64,000 bases of DNA from CAZGAH01 sp964523295. GTDB taxonomy: Bacteria; Desulfobacterota; Desulfovibrionia; Desulfovibrionales; Desulfovibrionaceae. Shown here one piece after another: positions 9,142-18,110 of this stretch. How positions within the stretch are numbered: position 1 is the stretch's first letter; each line of letters starts with the position of its first letter. A program made the position numbers and the translations under genes. The DNA lies in contig CAZGAH010000008.1 in the NCBI GenBank assembly GCA_964523295.1, forward strand, positions 26,781 through 90,780, written 5' to 3'. The notes under the pieces are model-generated. The model searched no databases. It saw only the letters and a program-made list of their open reading frames with translations, and was not told the origin of the DNA.

Positions 9142-11814
9142 TCAGGCCGACGTCGCGCTGTTCAGGTCCAGGCGCACCAGCCGCAGCAACTCCTGGTCGG
9201 GCAGTTCGGTAAGCCGTACCTCCCCGGCGCCGGAAAGTAACTGCTCGGCCAGTTCGCGCTTTTCACTGATGAGCGCGTCGATGCGCTCCTCGATGGTACC
9301 CCTGGTCACAAACTTATGGACAAGCACATTGCGTTTCTGACCGATTCGAAAGGCCCGGTCCGTGGCCTGGTTCTCCACGGCGGGATTCCACCAGCGGTCG
9401 AAATGAATGACCTGGGACGCGGCCGTGAGGTTCAGCCCCGTGCCCCCGGCCTTGATGGAGAGCACGAAGAAGGGCGGCCCGTCCTCCTGCTGAAACTGGT
9501 CCACCAGGCCCTTGCGCCGGCTCACGGGCACGCCGCCGTGCAGCACCAGCCCGGGACGGCCAAACACGGCCTCGAGCTGCTCCTCCAGAGCCGGGATGAT
9601 TTCCCGAAACTGCGTGAAAACGAGCACCCGCTCCTGTCGCTCGGCCAGCTCCTCGCACAACGTCCTCAATTGCAGAAACTTCCCGCCACGCTCCGGCGAG
9701 AAATCACCGTCGCCGCTAAACTGACCGGGGTGGTTGCATATCTGCTTGAGCCGCATCAAGGTCTGCAGGACCAGCCCGCGTCTGGCCATGGCTTCAACCG
9801 TTTCCAACGTCCTGGCCATATCATCAACCACGCGCGCGTACAGCCGGGCCTGCTCCTTGCTGAGAAAACAGTGGCGCGTGGCCTCGGTCTTGTCGGGCAA
9901 GTCGGCGATGATCGAACGGTCGGTCTTGAGCCGGCGCAGGATGTACGGGGAAACCAGCCGGCGCAAAGGGCCGAAGCGATCCTCGCGGCCTTCTTCCATG
10001 CCCTTGACAAAGCCTTTGAAGCGGTTGGCCGTGCCCAACAGCCCGGGATTGAGAAAATCGAAAAGCGCCCACAGATCGCCGAGACGGTTCTCCACGGGCG
10101 TTCCGGTCATGACGATACGCGCCCGGGCCTTGAGTTTCCTGGCCGCCTTGCTCTGCGCCGTGGCGTGGTTCTTGATCGCCTGCGCCTCGTCCAGAATGAC
10201 CAGCCGCCAGGGGTGTTCGCCCAGCCAGGCCAGACGCCCGAGCATGGAATAGGTCGTTATCGCCACGTCGCAGCTCGCGCGGAGCCTTTCCGGACGGCTG
10301 GCAATAGCCTCGAGTTCGGCCCGGCCGGTTTCGGCGGGATGCAGAAACAGCAGCCGCAGCGACGGGGCGAAGCGTTGTGCCTCGGCCCGCCAGTTGCCAA
10401 GCAGCGAGGCAGGCAGCACCAGCAACGACGGCGGCCCGGACGAATCGGCCGCCAATTCCTGCAGCAGCGCCAGCACCTGCAGGGTTTTGCCCAGCCCCAT
10501 GTCGTCGGCCAGACAGGCGCCCAGTCCCAGACCGGTCAACAGCCGCAACCAGGCGAAGCCGTCGCGCTGGTACGGACGCAGGACGCCGTTCAGCGGGCCG
10601 GGAGCCTCGCCGACCGCCATCCCGGCCGGATTGCGCAAACGATCGAGCAGCTCGCGCATGGCGCTTCCCGCAACGACCTCGCTCCACTCCCTCTGAATGT
10701 CGTCCCCGTCCCTGCCCCCCAGATCGGGCGGCGCCCCGGCCAGCAGGCGCATACCCTCGATAAAGGAAATTTCGCCATCCCTGGCCCGCTCTTCGAGACC
10801 CTGCCAATGATCGAGCGCCTCCTGGAGCCGCCGCGGATCCAGCTCCACCCATTGCCCCTTAAACTGCACCAGCCCGGCCGGTCCGTTGAGCAGCTCCTTC
10901 AGCTCGGCCTTGCTCAGGCGCTGGCCGCCCAACGCCGTCTCGACGCGGAAATCAAGCATCCCGGAGGCGCCCAGGCTGTTTTTCCGGATATCACCGATGA
11001 CGACCTTGACGCCGGGACGAGGCCGTTTTTTCCACCAGTCCGGCAAGCGTACCGTCAGTCCGCTCTCCTCCAGCAGCGGCGCCGAACGCAACATCGCGTA
11101 GGCCCGGGATACGTCCCAGGCCATGGGACGGTAAATATCGCCACGCTCCACCAGGTCCTTGACCCAGTCGCAACGCGTGGCAGCCTCCTGCACCGGAGTC
11201 AGCAGCTTGAGCAAGGCGGGCTTGTCCCCGGCGCCGGCGTACAGCTCCAGGGCCTTACGCAGGGGCAAATGCGTAACCTGACCGCTCGCGCCTACGCCGG
11301 TCGTAAAACTGGCCATAAAGGCAAAAGGCCGACTCGCGTCGTTTTTGTTCTCCGCCAAGTGAAAGGTAACGCGACCGACCTGATTCCAACGAGGTGCACG
11401 CCGGTGCAGAAACGCCTCGACGCCGCCATCAGCGCGCACGGCCTCCCTCACCCAATGCCCCAGGGCCTCCCAGATGCGGGCCAGAAGCGCGGGATCGAGA
11501 TACTCGCCGCCAACCATGGGCGGCGAGGCCTCGACCCAGGCCCCAAGCTCGTCCGCAAGCGGCGGCTCGATGACGATGTCCGGCCCCGGACTCTGAAGAT
11601 GACAGAGCCGGGTCAGATACGCGGCCGCCAGCCGCGACCAGAAACGCATACACGCGGTCCGCGCGCCGACATCGCTTTTGGCGGCCAGCAAAAACAATCC
11701 TTCGCGCCAGTCGACCCGAAAGGCCTGTTCGTGCGGGGAAAAAGCCTGAACCTGTTCTGAGGGACCAGCTTCGAGGGCAAGCCGTCCGGAGGGCAAGAGA
11801 CGAATGTCGGGCAT
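9142..11814 (-). CDS. SNF2-family DNA helicase/ATPase (second copy)
   Basis: 890 residues. The N-terminal ~430 residues form the region found in bacterial SNF2 proteins that lack an internal SWIM finger. The SNF2 core follows: CLADDMGLGKTLQVLALLQE (Walker A), LVILDEAQAIKNHATAQSK (DEAQ box), MTGTPVENRLGDLWALFDF, and the C lobe with NQATDRAFRIGQKRNVLVHK. The start at 11814 (MPDIRLLPSG) was preferred to the frame opening at 11865 because the extra 17 residues look random. It is the upstream member of an operon with the SWIM/HTH protein at 7980-9125, consistent with the known SNF2-SWIM pairing in which the finger is supplied in trans. It differs clearly in sequence from the SNF2 protein at 4706-7909, so it is not a recent duplicate. 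Confidence 0.92.
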   Translation of the reverse strand: MPDIRLLPSGRLALEAGPSEQVQAFSPHEQAFRVDWREGLFLLAAKSDVGARTACMRFWSRLAAAYLTRLCHLQSPGPDIVIEPPLADELGAWVEASPPMVGGEYLDPALLARIWEALGHWVREAVRADGGVEAFLHRRAPRWNQVGRVTFHLAENKNDASRPFAFMASFTTGVGASGQVTHLPLRKALELYAGAGDKPALLKLLTPVQEAATRCDWVKDLVERGDIYRPMAWDVSRAYAMLRSAPLLEESGLTVRLPDWWKKRPRPGVKVVIGDIRKNSLGASGMLDFRVETALGGQRLSKAELKELLNGPAGLVQFKGQWVELDPRRLQEALDHWQGLEERARDGEISFIEGMRLLAGAPPDLGGRDGDDIQREWSEVVAGSAMRELLDRLRNPAGMAVGEAPGPLNGVLRPYQRDGFAWLRLLTGLGLGACLADDMGLGKTLQVLALLQELAADSSGPPSLLVLPASLLGNWRAEAQRFAPSLRLLFLHPAETGRAELEAIASRPERLRASCDVAITTYSMLGRLAWLGEHPWRLVILDEAQAIKNHATAQSKAARKLKARARIVMTGTPVENRLGDLWALFDFLNPGLLGTANRFKGFVKGMEEGREDRFGPLRRLVSPYILRRLKTDRSIIADLPDKTEATRHCFLSKEQARLYARVVDDMARTLETVEAMARRGLVLQTLMRLKQICNHPGQFSGDGDFSPERGGKFLQLRTLCEELAERQERVLVFTQFREIIPALEEQLEAVFGRPGLVLHGGVPVSRRKGLVDQFQQEDGPPFFVLSIKAGGTGLNLTAASQVIHFDRWWNPAVENQATDRAFRIGQKRNVLVHKFVTRGTIEERIDALISEKRELAEQLLSGAGEVRLTELPDQELLRLVRLDLNSATSA

Positions 11815-12438
11815 CGGTCTTCTACGCGCGTTCGTCAGCCTGCATGTGGCGCCGGCTGCGGACACTCATCTACACCGACGACGCCTAGAGCACAAGGAAC
11901 GCTATCATTCACAATATGACGGGATTCTGCGGCGCACGAAGGCATGAACCAGGCCCTCGACAGCGACGCTCTATTCCACGTAACCTACGAGGCGGTATAA
12001 CTATTTAATCTATATTTATATACAACTTTTATATATAAATTTATTCATATATAACCAACTAAAAGATTTAAAAGCAAAATTACAATGATTATCATGATAA
12101 ATTTCATTTATTGCATTTTTTTTCAAATCTAGAACCAGAATTATTGCCGGCTCTACTCGATAGTAAACAATTATCTATTAATAAAAACAATAGAATTTTG
12201 TTACTATCTATTAAACAGATTATGATGTAAAAAAATTATTTTAAATGGCGCGCTCCTCAAGTTTTGATAGCTTTGTCTATGAAGCTGCCAGCTAATGATC
12301 GAGACGTAGCCAACTTTGAAAAAAAGGAGGATACTCATCTTTGTGTCGTACGTCTCAGGCAAGTTGGTTGCTTGCCGATAATGACGCTTTTCAGTAGGTT
12401 CGGGGACAGCCGGTTCTGGTCGGGAAGCGAGGTCATTC
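11815..12438. other. Intergenic region with a strongly AT-rich block (about 11,995-12,260)
   Basis: No gene is supported. After a GC-rich 180 bases, the sequence becomes almost pure A/T for some 250 bases, rich in TATA steps, A-tracts and T-tracts, in a window that is otherwise clearly GC-rich. A short inverted repeat (GGCAAG...CTTGCC, about 12,357-12,375) lies between this block and the kinase start. This is the likely promoter region of the kinase gene downstream, and such curved AT-rich DNA is a usual target of nucleoid proteins. Confidence 0.7.
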
Positions 12439-14505
12439 ATGTCGGATATGTCCCTGCTCTGCAAGGCCCTGATCCGCGAGGAACTCAGGGAGCGGGAGCC
12501 CCTTTTTGGTCACTGGCGGGTGACGGGATTCATCGGCGCCGGCGCCAATGGCTGCGTCTTCAAGATGGAGCGCCAGGATCTCGGACAGAATTTCGTAGCC
12601 GCGCTCAAGGTCATTCCCATGACCATCGACTCTCGCCGGACCCGGGGTGGGGCCGAGGTGTCGCTGGAGGCGTCTATTGGTCGGGATGCCAAGGAAATTC
12701 TCCATCTCTACCGTCTTTCCGGGCACACCAATGTCGTCGGCTGGCACAATCATCAGATTATCGAAAAGCGCGAAGAAGACGCGCTCCAGGTCTTCATCCT
12801 GCTGATGATGGATTATCTGCCCAATTCGCTGGGCGAAGAGCTCAAACGCGGCCCCTTGCCCGCGGAGCGCGCAATTGATCTGCTGATCGGCTGTCTGCAC
12901 GGCCTCGAGCATATCCACAAACATCATATCATCCATCGTGACATCAAGCCTGCCAATATATTCATTGCCGAGAGCGATGTGCCCAAGATCGGCGATTTCG
13001 GCATTTCCCGTCAGATGAGCGAATCCAGCCAGGCGCAGACCGTTGCCGGAACCCCGGTGTACATGGCGCCCGAGGTGTTCAGCGATCCGTCCGGTCGGGG
13101 CTATGACGAACGCGCCGATATCTATTCCATGGGGCTCGTCGCCTACGAAATGCTGGAAGGGTGGTTACCTTTCGAGACCGAATCGACCACCCGCGCAGAA
13201 ATGGTCCAGAAACGCTTTGCCGGGCGGCAGATTGTTTTTACGCGTGAGTTGCCTCCGGGATTGACAGAGGCCATCCTTCGGGCCTTGCGCTACGATCCCG
13301 CGGCCCGTTTTCCGTCGGCCAAGGCCTTTCGCGAGGCTCTGGAGACCGTCCGCCAGGGACCCAAAACCGCGCGTCCGCTGTTGGGTGGAGCGCGCCTGTT
13401 GGCGCGGCCGGGATTGAAAGCGGACAGGCCGGAGGGCAAGCCGCCCGGACGAGGGAGGCCGGACCTGCCGTTTTCTACGGCGGCGCTTGGCCGCGGGCGC
13501 GGACCTGACGGCTTCATGGACGTTTTCCCCACCATTGCGGCGCCGAAGCCGTCGCATCCGGCGACGACGAAGACCACTGTCGCCGGCAAGCTCTGGCAGA
13601 AGCCGGGCCGCCCCCTACCCGATCCGGACAGCGAGGAAACCCTGCTTCTGGAAACCGCCGCAACGCAGCGCCGGCCAGGGCCTGCGCCCAAAGCGCCGGA
13701 AAACGTACCTCCCCCGCGTTTCGCACGCGATGCAGGGCGTCCGGCAGGAGCCGACGATCAGGACGCGACGTTGGCGGCGACGCGCAAAGCGCCGCCCCGG
13801 CCCGCGGCAGGCCCGGAAGACGATACCGTGTACGTGGCCACGGCTGCCTTTGAAACCATCAATCTCGGCGACTCTAAACCCTCGCTCAAGCCGTTGCCCC
13901 ATAGGCCGCATTCAGCCAGGGAAGCGTCCGCCCGGGCGACCGATGAGCACGCCGACCAGCCTGGCGGCGGGTTGGAGGACTGGTGCGCGCCTGACCTGAC
14001 TTTCGGACCGGAGACGACTTCCGCAAGCAGCGAGGAAGAAGAACCGGAGCAGGACAAGGAGCGGAATGCTCTTCTTCCCGGTTCGGGAACCAGGCCTGGA
14101 CGATCAATTCCTCGCCGTCTGGTCCGCATCATCGAATGCGACGCTGCCATAGATTTTGTCATCTATACGCGTCTGGTCTGTGAAAAAATCATCGAACTGG
14201 CGCGGCAACAGATTGCCGCTCACGGGCATGTTCCCGTAGAACTTGGCAACCGTCTCTCCCCGCGCGTGGACGAAAAACATTTCTGTGGCGGGATCGTGTC
14301 GTTGGGGCTGGTCGACACGATGATCATGGCCGAAATGGAGATCTGGAAAAAATATCACTATGAGGTCGAAAACTTGATCGACGGGGACGGCTATCGCATC
14401 ATTCCGAAATATCTTGGTTTTTATTTGCAGCGGGGAGAAAAACGGATTATCAAGCCGGAAAATTTGCAGTTGCTGGCCTTTTCTCTGTATTCGCTCGCCG
14501 ACTGA
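12439..14505 (+). CDS. Serine/threonine protein kinase with unrecognised C-terminal domain
   Basis: 688 residues. Residues about 25-290 are a Hanks-type kinase: glycine loop (IGAGANGCVF), catalytic lysine (AALKVI), HRDIKPANIF catalytic loop, IGDFGISRQ magnesium motif and GTPVYMAPEVF activation segment are all intact, so the enzyme should be active. Residues about 290-560 are a Pro/Ala/Arg-rich disordered linker. Residues about 565-688 form a compact domain I do not recognise (starting near RRLVRIIECDAAIDFVIYTR, with HFCGGIVSLGLVDTMI). No transmembrane helix is visible, so it is cytoplasmic, unlike PASTA-type kinases. A GAGG ribosome site lies just upstream of the ATG. The AT-rich upstream block may control it. 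No phosphatase is adjacent. Confidence 0.9.
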   Translation: MSDMSLLCKALIREELREREPLFGHWRVTGFIGAGANGCVFKMERQDLGQNFVAALKVIPMTIDSRRTRGGAEVSLEASIGRDAKEILHLYRLSGHTNVVGWHNHQIIEKREEDALQVFILLMMDYLPNSLGEELKRGPLPAERAIDLLIGCLHGLEHIHKHHIIHRDIKPANIFIAESDVPKIGDFGISRQMSESSQAQTVAGTPVYMAPEVFSDPSGRGYDERADIYSMGLVAYEMLEGWLPFETESTTRAEMVQKRFAGRQIVFTRELPPGLTEAILRALRYDPAARFPSAKAFREALETVRQGPKTARPLLGGARLLARPGLKADRPEGKPPGRGRPDLPFSTAALGRGRGPDGFMDVFPTIAAPKPSHPATTKTTVAGKLWQKPGRPLPDPDSEETLLLETAATQRRPGPAPKAPENVPPPRFARDAGRPAGADDQDATLAATRKAPPRPAAGPEDDTVYVATAAFETINLGDSKPSLKPLPHRPHSAREASARATDEHADQPGGGLEDWCAPDLTFGPETTSASSEEEEPEQDKERNALLPGSGTRPGRSIPRRLVRIIECDAAIDFVIYTRLVCEKIIELARQQIAAHGHVPVELGNRLSPRVDEKHFCGGIVSLGLVDTMIMAEMEIWKKYHYEVENLIDGDGYRIIPKYLGFYLQRGEKRIIKPENLQLLAFSLYSLAD

Positions 14506-14623
14506 TCCTGCCAGTAGTCCGCAGCAGGCCGGTTTTCTCTGAAGGCGCAGAGCAAAGACCCTCCGGTTTCCGGTCGCTATCGCGTCAACAGTGCTGCTAC
14601 GCTCCGGAGTCGCCCGCGGCACT

Positions 14624-14663
14624 GCCCGGGCCTGTTGCCGCATGGAAACCCGGGCTACTTTTT
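14624..14663 (+). terminator. Probable intrinsic terminator after the kinase gene
   Basis: GCCCGGG (14624-14630) and CCCGGGC (14649-14655) can pair around an 18-base loop and are followed by TACTTTTT. The hairpin overlaps the last codon of the convergent cheV gene. Confidence 0.55.
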
Positions 14664-15638
14664 CAATCCCGACGGGCCTATCTTGTCACCCAGCATGGCT
14701 TCAATGAGTACTTTGGCGCGTTGCGCCAGGCGCGTGACTTCGGGCTTGGAGACCTGATCGTCGGCGCCGACGGATACGCCCTTGTGGCGGAGTTTATCCG
14801 TAATGATCGATGAAAACAGGATGACGGGCAGATCCTTGAGCAGGGAATCTTCCTTGATGCGCTTGGTAAGGTTGTGGCCGTCCATGCGGGGCATTTCGAT
14901 ATCCGAGACCACGACCTGCACGTAGTCGTAGATTTTCTTGTTCTCACTCTCGGCCACTTCTTTGATAGACTTAAGTTTTTCCCAACAGTCGCGGCCGTTG
15001 GTGAAGGCTTCGACCTCGAAATTAGCCTTCTGGAGCAGGTCCTTGAGCATGGCTCGGATCAATCCCGAGTCTTCGGCCACGAGAGCCCGGAAGCGGCGTT
15101 CGGAGGCCCAGTCAATGGCCTCGTCGAGCTTCAGTCCCAGCGCAGGATTGAGATCGGCCACGATTTTTTCGAGGTCCAGGAGGAAGACGATGCGCCCTTC
15201 GAGCTTGACGACACCGGTTATGGAGTTGGAACTGACCGAGGCCATGTAGTTGTTGGGCGACTCCACATTTTCCCAGCTGATACGGTGAATGCGGGTCACA
15301 CCGGTAACCATGAAGGCCGTAGTCACGTTGTTGAACTCGGTGACGATGACCTTGGGAGGTTCCTGCTCGATACGCTGTTTGCCCAGCCAGACGCTCAGAT
15401 CGACGATGGGGATGATCCGTGATCGCTGATTGAAGGCCCCAAGCACGGAGGGATGGTTGACTTCCGGCAGGGCCGTGATCTTGGGCATCCGGATAATTTC
15501 CAAGACCTTGGCGACGTTGACGCCGTAATAGCCTTTGTAGGTCGACTCGTCCTCGGACTGGGGTTTTTCCTCGAGATAGAATTCGACGATCTCGAGTTCA
15601 TTGGTACCAGCTTCCAAGAGAATGTTTGTCTGCGCCAT
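14655..15638 (-). CDS. cheV: Chemotaxis coupling protein CheV (CheW domain plus response-regulator receiver)
   Basis: 327 residues. The N-terminal CheW-like domain (about residues 1-165) contains the usual VNHPSVLGAFNQRSRIIPIV and TGVVKLEGRIVFLLDLEKI segments that dock on chemoreceptors and the CheA kinase. The C-terminal receiver domain (about 185-320) has the acidic pair (VAEDSG), the phosphoacceptor aspartate in VVVSDIEMPRMDGH, and the conserved Lys in VSKPE. CheV proteins couple receptors to CheA and adjust signalling when phosphorylated. No other chemotaxis gene is nearby. It follows ispH by 48 bases on the same strand. ATG at 15638 is preceded by a GGAGGGAGC ribosome site. Confidence 0.95.
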   Translation of the reverse strand: MAQTNILLEAGTNELEIVEFYLEEKPQSEDESTYKGYYGVNVAKVLEIIRMPKITALPEVNHPSVLGAFNQRSRIIPIVDLSVWLGKQRIEQEPPKVIVTEFNNVTTAFMVTGVTRIHRISWENVESPNNYMASVSSNSITGVVKLEGRIVFLLDLEKIVADLNPALGLKLDEAIDWASERRFRALVAEDSGLIRAMLKDLLQKANFEVEAFTNGRDCWEKLKSIKEVAESENKKIYDYVQVVVSDIEMPRMDGHNLTKRIKEDSLLKDLPVILFSSIITDKLRHKGVSVGADDQVSKPEVTRLAQRAKVLIEAMLGDKIGPSGLKK

Positions 15639-15686
15639 GGGGCTCCCTCCGGGCTGCGAGCGTTTCAGGCTGCTTTGAACAGCAGG

Positions 15687-16506
15687 TTACACGGCTTTGA
15701 GTTTTTCTTCAATGGCATCGATGATCTCTCTGGGCGTTGACGCCCCACCGGTCAGGCCCAGAGTTGAGAAATGGCGAAGGCGATCCATGGGGAGTTGTTC
15801 CGGAGTTTCGACATGCACGCAGAAAACCCCTTCCGCGGCGATGACACGGGCCAGACGCCGCGTATTGCCGCTTTCGAAACCGCCTGCCACGACCATTGCC
15901 GGTACGGTACGGGCGATATCGACAGCTTCCTGTTGTCGTTCCTTGGTGGCGTCGCAGATGGTATGCAGCACGGGCAAATCGTTTCCAAGCATCTCACGGA
16001 GCGTAGCCACTATCGTATCGAAGCGCGAACGGTCCTGGGTCGTCTGGGCAGCGATGAAATAAGGAAGCCCGGAATCGATCGGATGCTCTTCCAGTTGTTC
16101 GAGCGAATCGAATACCAGCGAGTCTTTTCGCGCATAGCTGAGCAGCCCCTTCACTTCGGGATGATCGGCTTCACCGAAAAGCAGGAGCCGTCTGCCCTGT
16201 GCGGTCTGTTCAGCAATGAGCACCTGGGCCTTTTTAACCTTCGGACAAGTCGCGTCGATGATATCAACTCCGCGCTGACGCAGGCGCTCCTCGACGGGCT
16301 GGGGGATGCCATGCGCACGGATGACCACCTGACTTCCGGCGGGTATATCCTCGGGCGTCAGCCTGCAACACTTGGGGATTATGGATGATTGGCCCCAAGG
16401 TGTAAAGAGGCTTTTCCTCGTGGTTCTGGACCAGGGCATCGAGTTTGCGCAAGGCCAGCCCGACCCCCATGCAGAAACCGGCCGTCCTGGCCCGTACGAC
16501 CTTCAT
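15687..16506 (-). pseudogene. ispH: 4-hydroxy-3-methylbut-2-enyl diphosphate reductase, frameshifted in this assembly
   Basis: IspH reduces HMBPP to IPP and DMAPP in the MEP isoprenoid pathway and needs a [4Fe-4S] cluster held by three cysteines. All three are encoded: TAGFCMGVG (Cys12, first frame), DATCPKVKKAQ and HTICDATKERQ (second frame). The N-terminal frame runs from ATG 16506 to about 16,365 (ending in GPIIHNPQVLQ). The rest is read in another frame from RLTPEDIPAGSQVVIRAHG to the TAA at 15687-15689. The span of 820 bases is not a multiple of three, and the usual 7-8 residues between IHNPQVL and the next block are absent, so about 23 bases appear to be missing. As the enzyme is normally essential, an assembly error is more likely than a true pseudogene. 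A dihydrouridine synthase gene ends 25 bases upstream. Confidence 0.85.
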
Positions 16507-16531
16507 ACCCGCACCCCTTTCCCTGGAGGAT

Positions 16532-17599
16532 TCACAGAAGACCGCCGCCGCTTTCATGGGCTTCCAGGCCAGGGCACTGCAGGCAATCCGTGAGTAATGC
16601 GTCCATTTCCTGCCATGAACTACAGGAAACAATTTTTTTTCGCAATGCGCGCGCGCCATCGATCGAGCGTATGTACCGGGGAATGAAGCCACGCATCCGG
16701 AGCAACGCCAGATGCGGGTTGCCATGCTCGCGTGACAGGGAAATATGCCGGCGGATGAGCCCCAGCAGTGCCTGGATATCGTGAGGCGCCATATCCGCCG
16801 CCTCCTTTTTTGCGCGTTCGCCCGGTGTCGGGGAAGGAGCCGACGTATGCCACAACTGCCGGAGACGTCCGAACACGGCCGGATCCGCCAATGCTCCGCG
16901 CGCGAACATGACGCCGGCAACTCCGGTCGATTTCAGGCAACGCAGCCCCTCCGCCGCGTTGTGCAAATCGCCGCTGGCCAGGACCGGGATGGAAACCGCC
17001 TCAACCAGTCGGGTCAACGCCGACCAGTCGGCCCGGCCCGAAAAGCCTTGACTCGCGCTGCGCGGATGCAACGTAAGCCAGCCTGCGCCCGCCGCCTCGA
17101 GCGCCTGGCCGAGTTCTACGAAAAGGCTCGCATCGACGGGAGGCACCAGGCGGAATTTGACGCCAACGCCCCAGGGTGCGGCCTGTGCCGCCATGGACCG
17201 GACCAGTGAAACCAGATTCTCCCGGCTCCGCTCATCCTTGAGCATGGCCGCGCCACAGCCGTTGCGGACCACCTTGGGAACCGGACAGCCGGCATTGAGG
17301 TCGAACCAGCGCATTCCCGACTGCTGCAACCGCTCCATGGCTTCGAGAACAATGTCGATCTGGCAACCGTACAATTGGACCACCAGCGGATCGTCGGCCC
17401 CGCACGTGGCGATCAGTCGTTGTGTGCCGGGACTGTTATAGAGCAACCCCTTGGCGCTGACCATTTCGCTGCACGCGCAGGCAGCCCCGTATTCCCGACA
17501 AAGCAGCCGAAACGCCAGATCGGAGTACCCGGCAAGCGGCGCGAGCCAGGGTTTATCCGGCCCGATGGGTGGAAGACCAGGAGAATACGCGCGAGTCAT
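16532..17599 (-). CDS. tRNA-dihydrouridine synthase (FMN-dependent TIM barrel)
   Basis: 355 residues. The protein matches the Dus family that reduces uridines in the tRNA D-loop with FMN and NADPH. Landmarks are LAPLAGYSDLAFRLLCREY at the start, LVVQLYGCQ, the catalytic-cysteine segment DLNAGCPVPKVVRNGCGAAM, VGVKFRL, WLTLHPRSASQGFSGRADW and the FMN phosphate-binding GVMFARGALADP. The start at 17599 was chosen by family N termini; the frame upstream to 17812 has no family similarity. It is followed 25 bases later by ispH, so these two are probably co-transcribed, and it lies about 90 bases after the SlyD-like gene. I cannot assign it to DusA, B or C. Confidence 0.93.
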   Translation of the reverse strand: MTRAYSPGLPPIGPDKPWLAPLAGYSDLAFRLLCREYGAACACSEMVSAKGLLYNSPGTQRLIATCGADDPLVVQLYGCQIDIVLEAMERLQQSGMRWFDLNAGCPVPKVVRNGCGAAMLKDERSRENLVSLVRSMAAQAAPWGVGVKFRLVPPVDASLFVELGQALEAAGAGWLTLHPRSASQGFSGRADWSALTRLVEAVSIPVLASGDLHNAAEGLRCLKSTGVAGVMFARGALADPAVFGRLRQLWHTSAPSPTPGERAKKEAADMAPHDIQALLGLIRRHISLSREHGNPHLALLRMRGFIPRYIRSIDGARALRKKIVSCSSWQEMDALLTDCLQCPGLEAHESGGGLL

Positions 17600-17690
17600 T
17601 GCAACGCCAGCCCGGAGGCAGGACCCGACCGGTAAAGACCAGCCATCGGCACCTGCCTCCGGGAAAAGAGACCTTTCCGCGTGTCGACGC

Positions 17691-18110
17691 TCAGGCCACG
17701 GCAACGACGCTGATGTCGAAGCAAAGGCTCTTTCCGGCCAGAGGATGGTTGCCGTCGAGCGTGACGGCGTCATCGGAAATTTCCGTAACCGTAAAAAGCA
17801 CCGGACGCTCATCGATCATAGCCTGAAGCATCATTCCCGCTTCCACGCCGTCCGGGATCTCTGCCTTGTCCACAGTAACGACCATCTTCTCATCGTACTG
17901 ACCGTAGGCCTGATCGGGCTCGAGCGTGACAGAGGTCTTGTCGCCGGCGGCCAGGCCGATAACGGCCTTTTCGAACCCGGGAATGAGATCGCCCTCGCCG
18001 ACCACAAAGGTAAGGGCATCGCGCTCGATAGACGAATCAAAGACGGCGCCGTCCTCGAGTGTCCCGGTATAGTGAACAGTAACGGTCGATCCTTTTTTCA
18101 CCTTGGTCAT
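17691..18110 (-). CDS. FKBP-type peptidyl-prolyl isomerase, SlyD-like
   Basis: 139 residues. The FKBP fold is split by an inserted IF chaperone loop as in SlyD: VTVHYTGTLEDGAVFDSS and LTFVVGEGDLIPGFEKAVIG come before, the insert runs from about LEPDQAYGQYDEKMV to DDAVTLDGNHPLAGK, and LCFDISVVAV closes the barrel. It lacks the His/Cys-rich metal-binding tail of the E. coli protein. It should be a cytoplasmic proline isomerase and chaperone. ATG at 18110 is preceded by an AAGGA-type ribosome site. The long non-coding stretch upstream suggests it is the first gene of the dus-ispH-cheV group. Confidence 0.93.
   Translation of the reverse strand: MTKVKKGSTVTVHYTGTLEDGAVFDSSIERDALTFVVGEGDLIPGFEKAVIGLAAGDKTSVTLEPDQAYGQYDEKMVVTVDKAEIPDGVEAGMMLQAMIDERPVLFTVTEISDDAVTLDGNHPLAGKSLCFDISVVAVA

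Noticed and set aside
9316..11760. Plus-strand open frame of 814 codons
   Set aside because: Antisense of the second SNF2 helicase, caused by high GC; no family sequence.
12264..12878. Plus-strand frame overlapping the kinase start
   Set aside because: It runs into the kinase coding sequence in another frame and shows no domain.
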